A stretch of DNA of 64,000 nucleotides, taken from Paenibacillus brasilensis (GTDB lineage: Bacteria > Bacillota > Bacilli > Paenibacillales > Paenibacillaceae). Positions 51,795-62,100 of this stretch are shown piece after piece. The notes under the pieces are model-generated. The model was not told the DNA's origin and made no database searches. It saw only the letters and a program-made list of their open reading frames with translations. Each line of letters begins with the position of its first letter. The stretch's first letter is position 1. The translations under genes and the position numbers were made by a program. The stretch covers positions 3,469,501 through 3,533,500 of the forward strand of contig NZ_CP045298.1 of assembly GCF_009363115.1 (NCBI RefSeq). Direction: 5' to 3'.

Positions 51795-52433
51795 ATGGAG
51801 AACGATAAATTATCAAACAGACCGATATCACCAAACAGACCGATATCACCAAACAGACCTATATCACCAAAAACGCAGGCACAAAGACTTTTTACGGCTA
51901 TTGCCCTTCCAGATGGGCATAAGCAGAAGCTGCGTCAATGGGCGGAGCAGGATTTGGAAGAACTGCCCTTTCGAAAATGGAGTGATTTCAGAGACTACCA
52001 CGTGACACTTCAGTTTTTGGGTGATGTAGCGACTTCGGATATATCTAAGCTGGAGCAGGCCTTAGTTCAAGCTGCAGCCGAGCACGCCCCGTTCATGCTC
52101 CGGATTGGAGAAGCAGGCTTTTTTGGCCGGGAACAATTTCCACGTGTATTGTGGAGGGGAGTTACCGGACAGCGAGAGTCACTGGATCAGTTGTATCATT
52201 CCATACTTCGAGCTACCGAGCCGCTCGGCTTTAAACCCGAGGAACGACCTTATCGGCCCCATATTACCGTAGCACGTTCATACACAGGAAAGGAGCCCGT
52301 TCCGGTGTCAGTTTGGCAGCCAAATGACCGGATTGCCGAGCCGTGGGAAGTGGGGGAATTTGTATTATATGCAACCCGAATGGGGCAAAAACCAATGTAC
52401 CAAATAATACAAACCTTCCCATTATTAAGGTGA
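51795..52433 (+). CDS. thpR: RNA 2',3'-cyclic phosphodiesterase
   Basis: A 212-aa LigT/2H-family enzyme. The two HxTx catalytic motifs are HVTLQFLG and HITVARS, separated by about 90 residues as usual. ATG at 51795 follows AAGGAG at 12 bases. The first ~30 residues are unusual: they are made of NRPISP repeated three times, coded by an 18-nt tandem repeat. The mature fold begins around AQRLFTAIALPDGHK. A longer frame from 51720 would add an unlike leader. It may repair or process tRNA half-molecules. Confidence 0.88.
   Translation: MENDKLSNRPISPNRPISPNRPISPKTQAQRLFTAIALPDGHKQKLRQWAEQDLEELPFRKWSDFRDYHVTLQFLGDVATSDISKLEQALVQAAAEHAPFMLRIGEAGFFGREQFPRVLWRGVTGQRESLDQLYHSILRATEPLGFKPEERPYRPHITVARSYTGKEPVPVSVWQPNDRIAEPWEVGEFVLYATRMGQKPMYQIIQTFPLLR
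51816..51869 (+). repeat. 18-nt in-frame tandem repeat, three copies
   Basis: AACAGACCGATATCACCA occurs at 51816-51833, 51834-51851 and, with one change (CCT for CCG), 51852-51869. It encodes NRPISP three times at the N-terminus of ThpR. The unit keeps the frame, so copy-number change would only lengthen or shorten the N-terminal tail. Confidence 0.92.
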
Positions 52434-52544
52434 AACCCTTGATCTATCAGCGAATTTAGTGATATAGTGTTTCAGCGTTATTCAAAAAGCGCATTTTAGG
52501 TTACATATCTGAGGAATGTGCTTAAAGTTAACGGGAGGAACATT

Positions 52545-53357
52545 ATGGAAATTGTTAAAGAATATCGTTGGTTTGCACCTCTTTTGAGTGTGCTGCTTGT
52601 TTGTATATTGGGGATAGGCCTCTACACTGAGGTTCAGCAAACACAGAAAAATCATAAAAATGCACCTATGCAATCTCTGAGCTGGTCAGGGAACTCTTCG
52701 ACTCCTTCACATGGCGACAGGATGGGGACCCATTACGGGTCAAACAGGACAAGTCCCATCTTTATCGCTGCTCACGGGCAGCCAAGCTGGAAAGATATCA
52801 TGCCGACTCCGTTGCCTGCTTCTCAGATGAAGCAAATGGAACAAGCACACAATAATGTTGCCACAGGCAAGAAAAAGCTTGAAGTCCAGCACAGCAAGTC
52901 CGCAATCCTAACCCCTCCTACAACCATCTACTTTACGAAGACAAAAATGCTCACTCAGGATGACAAGGCGTTGTCTACCTGGAGCTATGTTGTCTCCGCT
53001 AAAGAACTGCTACTGCTGCAAAAAATAGTGATGGCAGAAGCAGAAGGCGAACCGTACGAAGGCAAAGTGGCAGTTGCCAACGTTGTCTTAAACCGGCTGC
53101 GGTCAGCCTCATTTCCCGATACAATTCAGGCAGTCATTTATCAAAAAGCGCAATTTAGTCCGGTTGCGAACGGGCGTCTTCGTCGTGTCCAACCGAACCA
53201 GGACAGCATCCGTGCGGTTAACGCAGCTTTGAACGGCCATAAAGCCGTGCCTGATAACACCTGTTTTTTCCTGTCGCTTACGTTGGCTCAGGACCTTACG
53301 GTTCATCATTCGCGGACCAAGGTGAAAACAATCGGACACCATACCTTTTATAAATAA
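52545..53357 (+). CDS. cell-wall hydrolase, SleB-like (hydrolase 2 family)
   Basis: A 270-aa protein with an N-terminal transmembrane anchor (WFAPLLSVLLVCILGIGLY) and a ~120-residue Ser/Pro/Lys-rich linker. The C-terminal SleB/hydrolase-2 domain carries LLQKIVMAEAEGEPYEGKVA, VANVVLNRLRS and QFSPVANGRL, which are family signatures with a putative catalytic Glu. SleB-type enzymes are lytic transglycosylases acting on spore cortex or wall peptidoglycan. ATG at 52545 follows GGGAGG. The long linker is not usual for SleB itself and suggests a wall-facing vegetative enzyme. Confidence 0.85.
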   Translation: MEIVKEYRWFAPLLSVLLVCILGIGLYTEVQQTQKNHKNAPMQSLSWSGNSSTPSHGDRMGTHYGSNRTSPIFIAAHGQPSWKDIMPTPLPASQMKQMEQAHNNVATGKKKLEVQHSKSAILTPPTTIYFTKTKMLTQDDKALSTWSYVVSAKELLLLQKIVMAEAEGEPYEGKVAVANVVLNRLRSASFPDTIQAVIYQKAQFSPVANGRLRRVQPNQDSIRAVNAALNGHKAVPDNTCFFLSLTLAQDLTVHHSRTKVKTIGHHTFYK

Positions 53358-53511
53358 AGGCAGTCTTCTCAAATAACAGCCCTTTCTAAACAACAGGGTC
53401 CAGCTTTGTGAGCGTATTTTGCGTAGAGGTGAAGCTTGCATGCAAAAAGTGGTATAATGGATAAAGGAAAGTAACCTAAATAATGAAAGTGACAATGGAG
53501 GCGCAGACGAT

Positions 53512-54195
53512 ATGAAAATCACCTATTACGGACATTCAGTTGTTCTAGTGGAAGAAGAGGGAAAGCGGATTATTATTGATCCTTTTTTGACCGGTAATCC
53601 AAAGGCAACCATACAAGCTGAAGATATTCATGTGGATGCGGTGCTTTTGACACATGGTCATGCCGATCATTTTGGAGATGCTGTTGAAATTGCCAAGCGC
53701 AATGATTGCCCTGTGATTGCGGTGGCGGAGCTGGCTGACTATTGTTCATCCCTGGGGGCCAAGGCGCATGGTATGAACCTTGGCGGTGGTCACCAATTTG
53801 ACGGCTTCCATGTAAAATTCACGCTTGCGTTCCACAGCTCCTCTTTGAACGTGGACGGACAAACGATATATATGGGAGAGCCAGCAGGAATTTTATTGAC
53901 CATGGGAGGCAAAACATTTTTCCATGCAGGGGACACCGGCTTGTTTGGCGATATGCGTCTTATTGGAGAAACCAACTCCATTGACGCTGCGGTATTGCCT
54001 ATTGGAGATGGGTATACGATGGGACCGGAGGACGCCTTGCTGGCAGCAAAATGGTTGCGTGCAAGCCGCGTGATACCAGTGCATTACAATACATTCCCGG
54101 TGATTGAGCAGGACGGAGACGCCTTCTGTGACCGTCTGCACAAAGAAGGAATTGAAGGGAAAGCCTTAAAGCCCGGTGAAAGTCTCGAATTTTAA
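53512..54195 (+). CDS. metal-dependent hydrolase, UPF0173 (YtkL-like)
   Basis: A 227-aa metallo-beta-lactamase-fold protein. The N-terminus MKITYYGHSVVLVEEEGKRI is typical of UPF0173. The zinc motif HGHADHFGD lies at about residue 55, further ligands are in FHAGDTGLFGDM, and VIPVHYNTFPVIEQD closes the core. It is a homologue of B. subtilis YtkL. The function is unknown. ATG at 53512 follows GGAGG. Confidence 0.93.
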   Translation: MKITYYGHSVVLVEEEGKRIIIDPFLTGNPKATIQAEDIHVDAVLLTHGHADHFGDAVEIAKRNDCPVIAVAELADYCSSLGAKAHGMNLGGGHQFDGFHVKFTLAFHSSSLNVDGQTIYMGEPAGILLTMGGKTFFHAGDTGLFGDMRLIGETNSIDAAVLPIGDGYTMGPEDALLAAKWLRASRVIPVHYNTFPVIEQDGDAFCDRLHKEGIEGKALKPGESLEF

Positions 54196-54257
54196 TTCGC
54201 ATCGACTGAGTTCCTAGCATACGTCTGATGGTCAGCATCTCTATCAGATATCCTTTG

Positions 54258-54304
54258 TCAGCCTTTTCTGTTCCCTGGTGGAATGGAAGAGGCTGATTTT
54301 TTTT
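54258..54304 (+). terminator. terminator after UPF0173 gene
   Basis: TCAGCC-TTTTC pairs with GAAGA-GGCTGA (one mismatch), followed by TTTTTTTT. Confidence 0.9.
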
Positions 54305-54403
54305 AAAAAATGAATATTTATACATAAAAATGATATCTTCTTGCATTGATACGTTGATGCTGTAATGTAAAAGATTTATTATCACAATTATAAAAACTTT
54401 GAA

Positions 54404-54432
54404 TTGCTAACATGGTAGGTCAATGATAAAAT
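54404..54432 (+). promoter_or_regulatory. candidate promoter of gltB
   Basis: TTGCTA (54404-54409), a 17-base spacer, and TAAAAT (54427-54432). The resulting leader of about 225 bases contains a GGCGG/CCGCC hairpin near 54518 but no open frame with a ribosome-binding site. No gltC-like regulator gene is next to it. Confidence 0.55.
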
Positions 54433-54663
54433 GATAGAACTAATTAGATTCATCAGTGGAATCGACGTATTTTTCAAGTCAAGCCATTGCATAATTATTG
54501 AAAAGCATGTGCATTCGGCGGACCGTACCGCCTTGAATACGTCATATGTTTTGTCCCCCAATCCTCGTTTTTGTTCTTTGATTTACCTCTTGTTGCCACT
54601 GTCTTCTATTCGGCCGCCTGTATTTCAGGCCAGCATGACTTTATAACAGAAAGGTTGCGTTCC

Positions 54664-57600
54664 ATGAGACAGACAGGTTTACCACCCAAACAGGGACTAT
54701 ATGATCCCCAATTCGAAAAAGACGCCTGCGGCATGGGCTTTGTTGCCCACATCAAGGGAAAACCATCGCACGATATTGTAAGTCAGGCTTTGACCATGCT
54801 CGTCAATATGGAGCATCGGGGCGGCCAGGGAAGTGAACCAAACTCCGGTGATGGAGCGGGGATTATGATTCAGGTGCCCCATCTGTTTTTTCAAGAGGAA
54901 GCGGAGCGATTGGGCTTCAAGCTGCCTAAAGCCGGACATTACGGCGTAGGTATGCTTTTTGTATCCAATGATCCAGAGGTCCGTGAGGCACATGAGCAGA
55001 AGCTAAGAGAGATTATCGTGGACGAAGGCCAAAATTGTTTGGGCTTCCGCGATGTACCGACTTATGACGAAATGCTGGGCAAATCGGCAAAAGCGGCTAA
55101 ACCGGGCGTGCGTCAGGTGTTCATCGGCCGCAGTAGCCATTTGAAGGAAGAGCTGGATTTTGAACGGAAGCTGTATATCATTCGTAAGCGTGCAGAGCTT
55201 GCTATTCGTTATAACCAAGAGGAGCAGAACGGCGAATCGTTCTATATTCCGAGTTTGTCATGCCGCAAGGTTGTATACAAGGGAATGCTGACAACCGAGC
55301 AGGTAGGCAAATTTTATTTGGATTTGCAGGATGAGCGGGTGACATCGGCGATTGCGCTGATCCATTCCCGATTTAGTACGAATACGTTCCCGAGCTGGGA
55401 TCGTGCGCATCCATACCGTTTTATGATTCACAACGGTGAAATTAACACCATGCGCGGCAATGTGAACTGGATGCATGCGCGTCAGGCACAGTTTGAAAGT
55501 GAAGCGTTTGGCGAAGACATCGCGAAGGTAAAACCAGTCATTAACCCGGATGGTTCAGATACAGCCATGTTTGATAACACACTGGAGTTTTTGTATCTGA
55601 GCGGACGTTCCTTGCCGCATGTGGCTATGATGATGGTGCCGGAGCCTTGGAACAAGCATGAGACGATGGACCCGAAAAAGCGGGCATTCTATGAATATCA
55701 CAGTACCATGATGGAGCCGTGGGACGGCCCGGCTGCGATGGCGTTTACGGACGGTATCCAAATCGGGGCGATTCTGGATCGTAACGGCCTGCGTCCTGCG
55801 CGTTACTATGTGACCAAAGACGATCTGATTGCACTGTCCTCAGAGGCGGGTGTACTGGATATCGCTCCTGAAAATGTGCTGTATAAGGATCGTCTACGTC
55901 CGGGCCGGATGCTGCTGGTGGATACCCAGGAAGGCCGCATCGTTTCTGATGAAGAGCTGAAAGAACGCATCGCCTCCGAGGAGCCTTATCAGCAATGGCT
56001 GGATGAGCACTTGGTTGATCTGGATGAACTGCCGGAGGCATTGGAGCATCCAGAGCCGAAACACGAAAATGTTAATCAACTTCAGCTTGCTTTTGGATAT
56101 ACGTTTGAAGAACTGCGCAAGATTCTGGAGCCAATGGCGCTCACAGGAGCAGAGCCGATCGGCTCGATGGGGTACGATGCTCCACTTGCGGTGCTGTCTG
56201 ATCGTCCGCAACGTTTGTACAATTATTTTAAACAAATGTTCGCACAAGTTACCAATCCGCCGATTGATGCCATTCGTGAGGAGATTGTAACATCTACGGC
56301 AACTACGATTGGGCCAGAGCGCAACTTGCTGCATCCGGAGCCGGAAAGCTGTCGTCAGATTCGTTTGGATTCACCGGTGCTGTCCAATGAGGAATTTGCT
56401 AAAATCCGCCATGTACACCGTCCAGGCTTCAAGTCGATGACGATTCCGATCTTTTTTGAAGCAAAGGAAGGCGCAGAAGGCTTGCGTAAGGCACTGGAAG
56501 GACTGTTTGAGGCAGCTGACCGTGTCATTGAAAAGGGCCACAACATTCTTATTCTGTCCGACCGTGGAGTGGATGCAGACAATGCGGCCATTCCAGCGTT
56601 GCTGGCTGTTTCCAGCCTGCATCACCATCTGATTAAACAGGGTACACGCACACGTGTAAGCATTTTGCTGGAGTCTGGAGAGCCAAGGGATGTCCACCAT
56701 TATGCGGTGCTGCTGGGCTACGGCGTAAGCGCAGTTAACCCGTATCTGGCTTTTGAAACGCTGGATGTCATGATTCAGCAGGGCCTGCTGCGTGGCATCT
56801 CGCATGAAAAAGCAGTTAAAAATTATATTAAGGCAGCCACCAAGGGTGTCGTAAAAATATTGTCCAAAATGGGTATTTCCACGATTCAGTCGTACCGTGG
56901 AGCTCAAATTTTCGAGGCCGTAGGTCTGAAGCAGGATTTTGTTGACCGTTACTTTACCTGGACGCCTTCCCGCATTGGCGGTATTGGCCTGGAGGAAGTG
57001 ACTATGGAAGCACTGGCCCACCACAACCGTGCTTTTACCGACAAGGATGGCAACGACAAGGTGCTGGATTCTGGCGGTGAATACCAATGGCGTAACGACG
57101 GGGAAGAGCATTTGTTTAACCCGCAAACGGTGCATTTGCTCCAGCAGTCGGTTCGCTCGGGAGATTACCAGCTTTACAAGAAATACACCAAGCTGGTGCA
57201 GGGTGAATCAGAGCAGCATTTGACGATCCGCTCCATGCTTCAATTGAAACCTGTCGGTGAGCCTGTGCCGCTGGATGAAGTAGAATCTGCTGCATCAATT
57301 ATGCGCCGTTTCAAAACAGGAGCTATGTCTTTTGGCTCAATCAGTCAGGAAGCGCATGAAGATCTGGCAATTGCGATGAACCGTATCGGCGGCAAGAGCA
57401 ACACCGGTGAGGGTGGAGAGAACCCTGCACGTTTTATACCGGATGCGAATGGTGATTCGCGCCGCAGTTCGATCAAGCAGGTGGCATCTGGCCGATTCGG
57501 TGTAACATCGAATTACTTGGTGAATGCCGACGAAATTCAGATCAAAATGGCACAAGGCGCGAAGCCGGGTGAAGGCGGACAGTTGCCGGGACGTAAGGTA

Positions 57601-59262
57601 TATCCTTGGGTCGCTGAGGTACGCGGTTCTACGCCAGGTGTAGGCTTGATTTCGCCACCGCCGCATCACGATATTTATTCGATCGAGGATTTGGCAGAGC
57701 TGATCTACGATCTCAAAAACGCCAACCCGCGTGCTGATATTAACGTGAAGCTGGTGTCAGAGGTAGGTGTAGGCACGATTGCTACGGGTGTAGCTAAAGG
57801 CCGTGCTGACATTATTCTGGTCAGCGGCTACGATGGCGGTACAGGTGCTTCTCCGCAAGGCTCTATCCGTCATGCGGGTATGCCTTGGGAGCTGGGTCTG
57901 GCCGAGACGCATCAGACACTGATGCTGAACAACCTGCGTGATCGCGTGGTACTGGAAACAGACGGCAAGATGCTGTCTGGCCGTGATTTGGTGGTAGCTG
58001 CCCTGCTGGGTGCAGAAGAATACGGCTTCTCTACAGCGCCACTCGTGGCATTGGGCTGTATTATGATGCGGGTGTGCCAAATGGATACATGTCCGGTTGG
58101 TGTGGCTACGCAGAATCCGGAGCTGCGCAAAAATTATATGGGTGATCCTGCCCATGTGGTGAATTTTATGCGTTTTATCGCAGAAGATGTCCGTGAAATT
58201 ATGGCGGAACTTGGTTTCCGCACAATTCAGGAAATGATCGGACGTACAGATTGTCTGGATACCGTGAACGCCGATTCACATTGGAAGAAGAAGGGCATCG
58301 ACCTGAGCTTGCTGCTGCATGTTCCTGAGCTGGAAGATGGAAGCGTGCGGTACCGTGTACAACGTCAAAATCACGGTCTGGAAGAAACTCTTGATATGCA
58401 GAAGCTCGTACCGATGGCTGCGGAGGCGCTGGCGAACGGAACGCCTGTAGAGGGTACCCTGCCTATAACGAACGTGAATCGGGCGGTAGGTACAATTCTG
58501 GGCAGCGAGGTCACCCGTAAGTATGGCGCAGCGGGTCTGCCGGAAGATACCATTCGCTTTAACTTTATTGGATCGGCAGGTCAGAGCTTTGGAGCCTTTA
58601 TTCCGAAAGGCATTACGCTGAGTGTGGAAGGCGACAGCAATGACTACGTTGGTAAAGGACTATCTGGCGGTAAGGTCATTGTGAGAAAATCTCACAAAGC
58701 GACCTTTAAAGCAGAAGAGAATATTATTATTGGAAATACAGCCTTATATGGAGCAACCAGCGGGGAAGCTTACATTAGCGGAATTGCTGGAGAGCGCTTT
58801 GCCGTTCGGAATTCCGGGGCACGTATTGTTGTCGAGGGTGTCGGCGATCATGGCTGCGAATATATGACGGGCGGGCGTGTAGTTGTACTGGGCGGAACCG
58901 GACGGAATTTTGGAGCCGGGATGTCTGGAGGAATTGCATATGTCTATGATCCTGAGGGAACGTTCCTGAACCGTTGTAATCTGGAAATGGTATTGCTGGA
59001 AGGTGTGGAAGACCCTGCGGAAGCAGCGGAGCTGCGTGGCTTGATTCAGCGCCATGTCACTTATACGGGCAGTGAGGCGGGACAACGTATTTTGGATGAC
59101 TGGAAGACTGCGGTTCAGCAGTTTGTACGGGTTATACCAAAGGATTACAAGCGTATGCTTGAACAGATACAAAAAGAAGAAGCAACTGGTTTGAGCGGGG
59201 ACGAAGCCCTGCTGGCAGCGTTTGAAGCCAATATGCGTGAATTGGCGCGTGCCGGGGGCTAA
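54664..59262 (+). CDS. gltB: glutamate synthase large subunit
   Basis: A 1532-aa enzyme making glutamate from glutamine and 2-oxoglutarate. The N-terminal glutamine amidotransferase has the nucleophile in [15 protein letters not shown] (Cys near residue 22). The central domain, the FMN-binding domain with SRAGIGLEEV-like region seen as [15 protein letters not shown], the Fe-S cluster motif [19 protein letters not shown] and the C-terminal GXGXG beta-helix ([20 protein letters not shown]) are all present. ATG at 54664 follows AGAAAGG. No gltD follows; the gene ends in a strong terminator. Confidence 0.97.
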   Translation: MRQTGLPPKQGLYDPQFEKDACGMGFVAHIKGKPSHDIVSQALTMLVNMEHRGGQGSEPNSGDGAGIMIQVPHLFFQEEAERLGFKLPKAGHYGVGMLFVSNDPEVREAHEQKLREIIVDEGQNCLGFRDVPTYDEMLGKSAKAAKPGVRQVFIGRSSHLKEELDFERKLYIIRKRAELAIRYNQEEQNGESFYIPSLSCRKVVYKGMLTTEQVGKFYLDLQDERVTSAIALIHSRFSTNTFPSWDRAHPYRFMIHNGEINTMRGNVNWMHARQAQFESEAFGEDIAKVKPVINPDGSDTAMFDNTLEFLYLSGRSLPHVAMMMVPEPWNKHETMDPKKRAFYEYHSTMMEPWDGPAAMAFTDGIQIGAILDRNGLRPARYYVTKDDLIALSSEAGVLDIAPENVLYKDRLRPGRMLLVDTQEGRIVSDEELKERIASEEPYQQWLDEHLVDLDELPEALEHPEPKHENVNQLQLAFGYTFEELRKILEPMALTGAEPIGSMGYDAPLAVLSDRPQRLYNYFKQMFAQVTNPPIDAIREEIVTSTATTIGPERNLLHPEPESCRQIRLDSPVLSNEEFAKIRHVHRPGFKSMTIPIFFEAKEGAEGLRKALEGLFEAADRVIEKGHNILILSDRGVDADNAAIPALLAVSSLHHHLIKQGTRTRVSILLESGEPRDVHHYAVLLGYGVSAVNPYLAFETLDVMIQQGLLRGISHEKAVKNYIKAATKGVVKILSKMGISTIQSYRGAQIFEAVGLKQDFVDRYFTWTPSRIGGIGLEEVTMEALAHHNRAFTDKDGNDKVLDSGGEYQWRNDGEEHLFNPQTVHLLQQSVRSGDYQLYKKYTKLVQGESEQHLTIRSMLQLKPVGEPVPLDEVESAASIMRRFKTGAMSFGSISQEAHEDLAIAMNRIGGKSNTGEGGENPARFIPDANGDSRRSSIKQVASGRFGVTSNYLVNADEIQIKMAQGAKPGEGGQLPGRKVYPWVAEVRGSTPGVGLISPPPHHDIYSIEDLAELIYDLKNANPRADINVKLVSEVGVGTIATGVAKGRADIILVSGYDGGTGASPQGSIRHAGMPWELGLAETHQTLMLNNLRDRVVLETDGKMLSGRDLVVAALLGAEEYGFSTAPLVALGCIMMRVCQMDTCPVGVATQNPELRKNYMGDPAHVVNFMRFIAEDVREIMAELGFRTIQEMIGRTDCLDTVNADSHWKKKGIDLSLLLHVPELEDGSVRYRVQRQNHGLEETLDMQKLVPMAAEALANGTPVEGTLPITNVNRAVGTILGSEVTRKYGAAGLPEDTIRFNFIGSAGQSFGAFIPKGITLSVEGDSNDYVGKGLSGGKVIVRKSHKATFKAEENIIIGNTALYGATSGEAYISGIAGERFAVRNSGARIVVEGVGDHGCEYMTGGRVVVLGGTGRNFGAGMSGGIAYVYDPEGTFLNRCNLEMVLLEGVEDPAEAAELRGLIQRHVTYTGSEAGQRILDDWKTAVQQFVRVIPKDYKRMLEQIQKEEATGLSGDEALLAAFEANMRELARAGG

Positions 59263-59289
59263 TGAAGACCCACCCAGTTTATTAAAAAA

Positions 59290-59344
59290 GGACTTGCTGA
59301 ATACCGCTGTTATAATCACAGTGGTACCAGCAAGTTCCTTTTTT
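59290..59344 (+). terminator. terminator of gltB
   Basis: GGACTTGCTG...AATACCGCTGT pairs with ACAGTGGTACC...AGCAAGTTCC over more than 20 bp with few mismatches, followed by TTTTTT. Confidence 0.95.
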
Positions 59345-59462
59345 AGTTTGATGAAAAAATGTGATTTATACCCTTGACAAACGTCATGAATTCTGACATT
59401 ACCCCGAAAATGGTTTCCTGAAACGGTAAATATGTTATAAAAAGTACCAAATTTTTTTAGAA

Positions 59463-59476
59463 TGTAACCGTTTACG
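59463..59476 (+). promoter_or_regulatory. cre-like CcpA operator upstream of two-component genes
   Basis: TGTAACCGTTTACG matches TGWAANCGNTNWCA at 13 of 14 positions. It is about 113 bases ahead of the histidine kinase start. A TTGACA box lies at 59374-59379, before it. Confidence 0.55.
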
Positions 59477-59588
59477 TAAGAGTTTATGTCTTGTTATTTA
59501 TTTTTGGATTGGTTATGATTTTTTTATAGTGCACAAATCAAACCCAATACGCCCATCGTCCCTTCAAAACACAGAATAGGGTGACAGG

Positions 59589-61226
59589 ATGAAGTTGAAG
59601 AAGTCAGCAGAAGACAAAATGATTTTTTTGTACCGTTATGTATCACTATCTTTAACGTCACTTGTTTTTCTGTTCGAACAATCCAGATTAATCGTGTGGC
59701 AGAAGCTATTACTGATTGTGTTTCTATTTTTTTCTGTTACATTATTTACGTGGATTTATCGCAAGTTCAGGCTTCATAATATGGTCTTGAAGTGCTGCAT
59801 TGCGTTAGAAACCGCAGGGATCATTTTATTGCTGTTCCCGACGGGAGGGATGGATAGTCCATTCAAATGGTATGTTATAACCCCTATGTTGGTGGCTTGT
59901 GCCCACCTTTCTATGAGGTATAGTTGGACCCTCCTCCTTTCTTATATCGGCTTGGTGCTCACATTTTGTTATATCTTTTTTACACCAGGTCAATATTTTT
60001 TATGGGATCTTGCACTGCAAAACATCAATTTGTTTTTAGTACTGATTGTGACTATGATGGCTATGCAGGTTGTCGGTGTCATGAAAGACGAACTGAAGGT
60101 GGCAAAGGAACAAGCCAATGAGACGATGGATCATATCAAGTCGATTTACCACATCATGGAGACGACCAGTCACAATGACGCATTGAATCTGGGGCAAGTC
60201 ATCTCGGACTATACCGTTAAGCTGACGAAGCAGAGCCGTGCATTCTTCTGGTTAGATAGTCAGGAGGAGGATGCGCCGGCAAGCAGCCAGACAGGCTGGA
60301 CGGTAGAGGAAGAGGAGCAGCTGTTCGAGGTTCTGGGGAATTATCGGGAGGAATTCAGGGAAGAGCGCGAACCATTTTTCAAACACCTGCCGGAATGGGG
60401 CGATTTTCTGATGATCACAGTACCGATGACGACCCGTTTTGTAGCGACTATCGGTCTCCAACTGGGGCCGGATCAAAGTCTGACAGGAAGACGTTGGCTT
60501 GTACAACAACTGATTTTCCTGGCCGAGCTGAGTGCTGTGTTTCTGGAGCGCTACGAGCTGGAGCGTATTGAAAACCAGCTGATTGTGACGAATGAGCAAA
60601 ACCGGATTGCGAATGAAATGCATGATAATGTGTCACAAAGTTTGTTTGGCATTGTGTACGCAACGCATTCTCTCCGGCAAACCTGGTGTCATCAGCCTAA
60701 GGAACAGGTGGAGGAGCAAATCGAGCTAATTCAGCAATCTGCCAACCAAGCGGTCAGGGAGCTGAAGGGGGCAATTCATAGCCTAAGCTCAAAGAAAAGC
60801 GGAGGCTCAACTTGGTTAGGGACGGTGAAAAGCCATCTGCATACGCTCTCCAAGCTGAACCATGTACAAATCGACTTTGATATTCATGGGGATCATTATT
60901 CTCTTCCGTACTTGTACCAAAAGGCTTTGTTCCGCATCATTTCCGAGGCGGCGGGGAACGCAATCCGGCATGGATTGGCCAAACGAATTGATGTGAAGTT
61001 AAAATTGACGCCCCAAGTGATTAGACTGTCTATTCATGACGACGGAGTAGGGTTTGAGACGGCGAGAATGGTAGCAGGAGGTGAGGTGGTCAGTACAGGC
61101 GGGGGCCTGGGCATGATGAATATGGAATATTTAGCTCAATCGATGGGAGGCGAATTTGATATTTCTAGTCGAATCGGAGAGGGAACACAAATCCGATTGT
61201 CCATTCCGGTAAATGCTTATGAATAG
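59589..61226 (+). CDS. NarL-family sensor histidine kinase
   Basis: A 545-aa membrane sensor. Residues ~15-165 contain five or six hydrophobic segments, with no large outside domain. A coiled-coil linker and a GAF-like cytoplasmic region follow to about residue 330. The HisKA_3 dimerisation/phosphoacceptor motif is QNRIANEMHDNVSQSLFGIV (His in MHD). The ATPase domain has FRIISEAAGNAIRHG (N-box) and IHDDGVGFE, then GGGLGMMNMEYLAQSMGG. The family acts with LuxR-type regulators, here the next gene. The signal is unknown. ATG at 59589 follows GGGTGACAGG. Confidence 0.92.
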   Translation: MKLKKSAEDKMIFLYRYVSLSLTSLVFLFEQSRLIVWQKLLLIVFLFFSVTLFTWIYRKFRLHNMVLKCCIALETAGIILLLFPTGGMDSPFKWYVITPMLVACAHLSMRYSWTLLLSYIGLVLTFCYIFFTPGQYFLWDLALQNINLFLVLIVTMMAMQVVGVMKDELKVAKEQANETMDHIKSIYHIMETTSHNDALNLGQVISDYTVKLTKQSRAFFWLDSQEEDAPASSQTGWTVEEEEQLFEVLGNYREEFREEREPFFKHLPEWGDFLMITVPMTTRFVATIGLQLGPDQSLTGRRWLVQQLIFLAELSAVFLERYELERIENQLIVTNEQNRIANEMHDNVSQSLFGIVYATHSLRQTWCHQPKEQVEEQIELIQQSANQAVRELKGAIHSLSSKKSGGSTWLGTVKSHLHTLSKLNHVQIDFDIHGDHYSLPYLYQKALFRIISEAAGNAIRHGLAKRIDVKLKLTPQVIRLSIHDDGVGFETARMVAGGEVVSTGGGLGMMNMEYLAQSMGGEFDISSRIGEGTQIRLSIPVNAYE

Positions 61227-61242
61227 GGATTTTGCAAAATCC
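61227..61242 (+). repeat. short palindrome, copy 3 (perfect core)
   Basis: GGATTTTGCAAAATCC, a 16-bp perfect palindrome. It begins directly after the kinase stop codon (TAG at 61224-61226). Followed by TTGAA. Confidence 0.75.
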
Positions 61243-61302
61243 TTGAATAAGATGTGTGAACATTCTGCAATACACAATCTGCGGTAACAATCGGATACAT
61301 AG

Positions 61303-61317
61303 GGATTATGCAAATCC
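61303..61317 (+). repeat. short palindrome, copy 4 (imperfect)
   Basis: GGATTATGCAAATCC, 26 bases before the response-regulator start and 11 bases before its GGAGG ribosome-binding site. Followed by TGAA. Confidence 0.65.
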
Positions 61318-61342
61318 TGAACTGTAGACAGGAGGCCGAATC

Positions 61343-61987
61343 ATGAAAATTGTCATTGTCGATGATCATCCTTTAGTACGGAAAGGACTTGCTGCTGTTA
61401 TATCCATGCAGCCCAATGTTCAGTTTGCGGGAGAGGCCCAGAATCAACAGGAAGCGCTTGTAGTGATCGAGGAAACGGACCCGGACCTGGTGCTGCTGGA
61501 TTTAAAGCTAGCGGACGAATCAGGTCTGGATATTATCAAGGTCGCGCGCGGGCGCGGGTTCAAAAGCAAATTTATTTTGCTGACCTCTTCTGCAACACGT
61601 GAAGATTTTCTGAAAGCGGAGGAAGCTTCCGTGGACGGTTATGTGCTTAAGGAGGCTTTGCCTGAGGAACTAATTTACGCGATTCACCTTGTCAACAAAG
61701 GACGCAAATATTATGATCCGGCTATTCTCGAAAACAAGCTGCGCGAGGATGCGGGCAATCTAACGGACGATCTGACACCGAAGGAAAAGGAAGTGTTGGT
61801 CGAGCTGGGGCAGGGCGCCTGCAATCGCGAAATTGCATCCCGGTTATTTATCAGTGAGTTTACTGTCAAAAAGCATGTTAGTCAGATTCTGGCCAAGCTG
61901 CGGCTGGCGGATCGCACGCAGGCAGCGTTGTATGCCAATGCAATTGGTCTGGCGAAGTACGAGCCAACCAATATGATAATGCGCTGA
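61343..61987 (+). CDS. NarL/FixJ-family response regulator
   Basis: A 214-aa regulator. The receiver domain has DDHPLVRKGL at the N-terminus, the phospho-acceptor Asp in DLVLLDLKLADE and the Lys in VLKEALPEEL. The LuxR-type helix-turn-helix at the C-terminus reads LTPKEKEVLVELGQGACNRE, continuing through SEFTVKKHVSQILAKLRL. ATG at 61343 follows AGGAGG. It is co-transcribed with the kinase. Directly downstream lies a terminator and the exopolysaccharide operon, whose promoter region contains direct repeats that could be its target. Confidence 0.93.
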   Translation: MKIVIVDDHPLVRKGLAAVISMQPNVQFAGEAQNQQEALVVIEETDPDLVLLDLKLADESGLDIIKVARGRGFKSKFILLTSSATREDFLKAEEASVDGYVLKEALPEELIYAIHLVNKGRKYYDPAILENKLREDAGNLTDDLTPKEKEVLVELGQGACNREIASRLFISEFTVKKHVSQILAKLRLADRTQAALYANAIGLAKYEPTNMIMR

Positions 61988-62030
61988 CATCATAAGCTGC
62001 GATGCACTTCCATGTGCGAGCAGCAGAAAA

Positions 62031-62075
62031 AAAGCCTCAAAATCACCAATTCGGGTGGTTTTGGGGCTTTTTTTC
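62031..62075 (+). terminator. terminator after response regulator
   Basis: AAGCCTCAAAATCACC pairs with GGTGGTTTTGGGGCTT, 16 bp with one wobble/mismatch, followed by TTTTTTT. Confidence 0.95.
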
Positions 62076-62100
62076 GATTTTTTTTTTCGTAATCGACAAA

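Noticed and set aside
51682..51869. CRISPR-like array
   Set aside because: Repeats are contiguous without spacers and no cas genes are nearby.
51583..52005. Plus-strand frame running through both 18-nt repeats (VTINNNVTINN and YHQTDRYHQTD)
   Set aside because: It overlaps the ThpR gene out of frame, ends abruptly, and has no ribosome-binding site.
54431..54646. 71-codon frame in the gltB leader
   Set aside because: No ribosome-binding site, and low-quality composition; it lies between promoter and gltB start.
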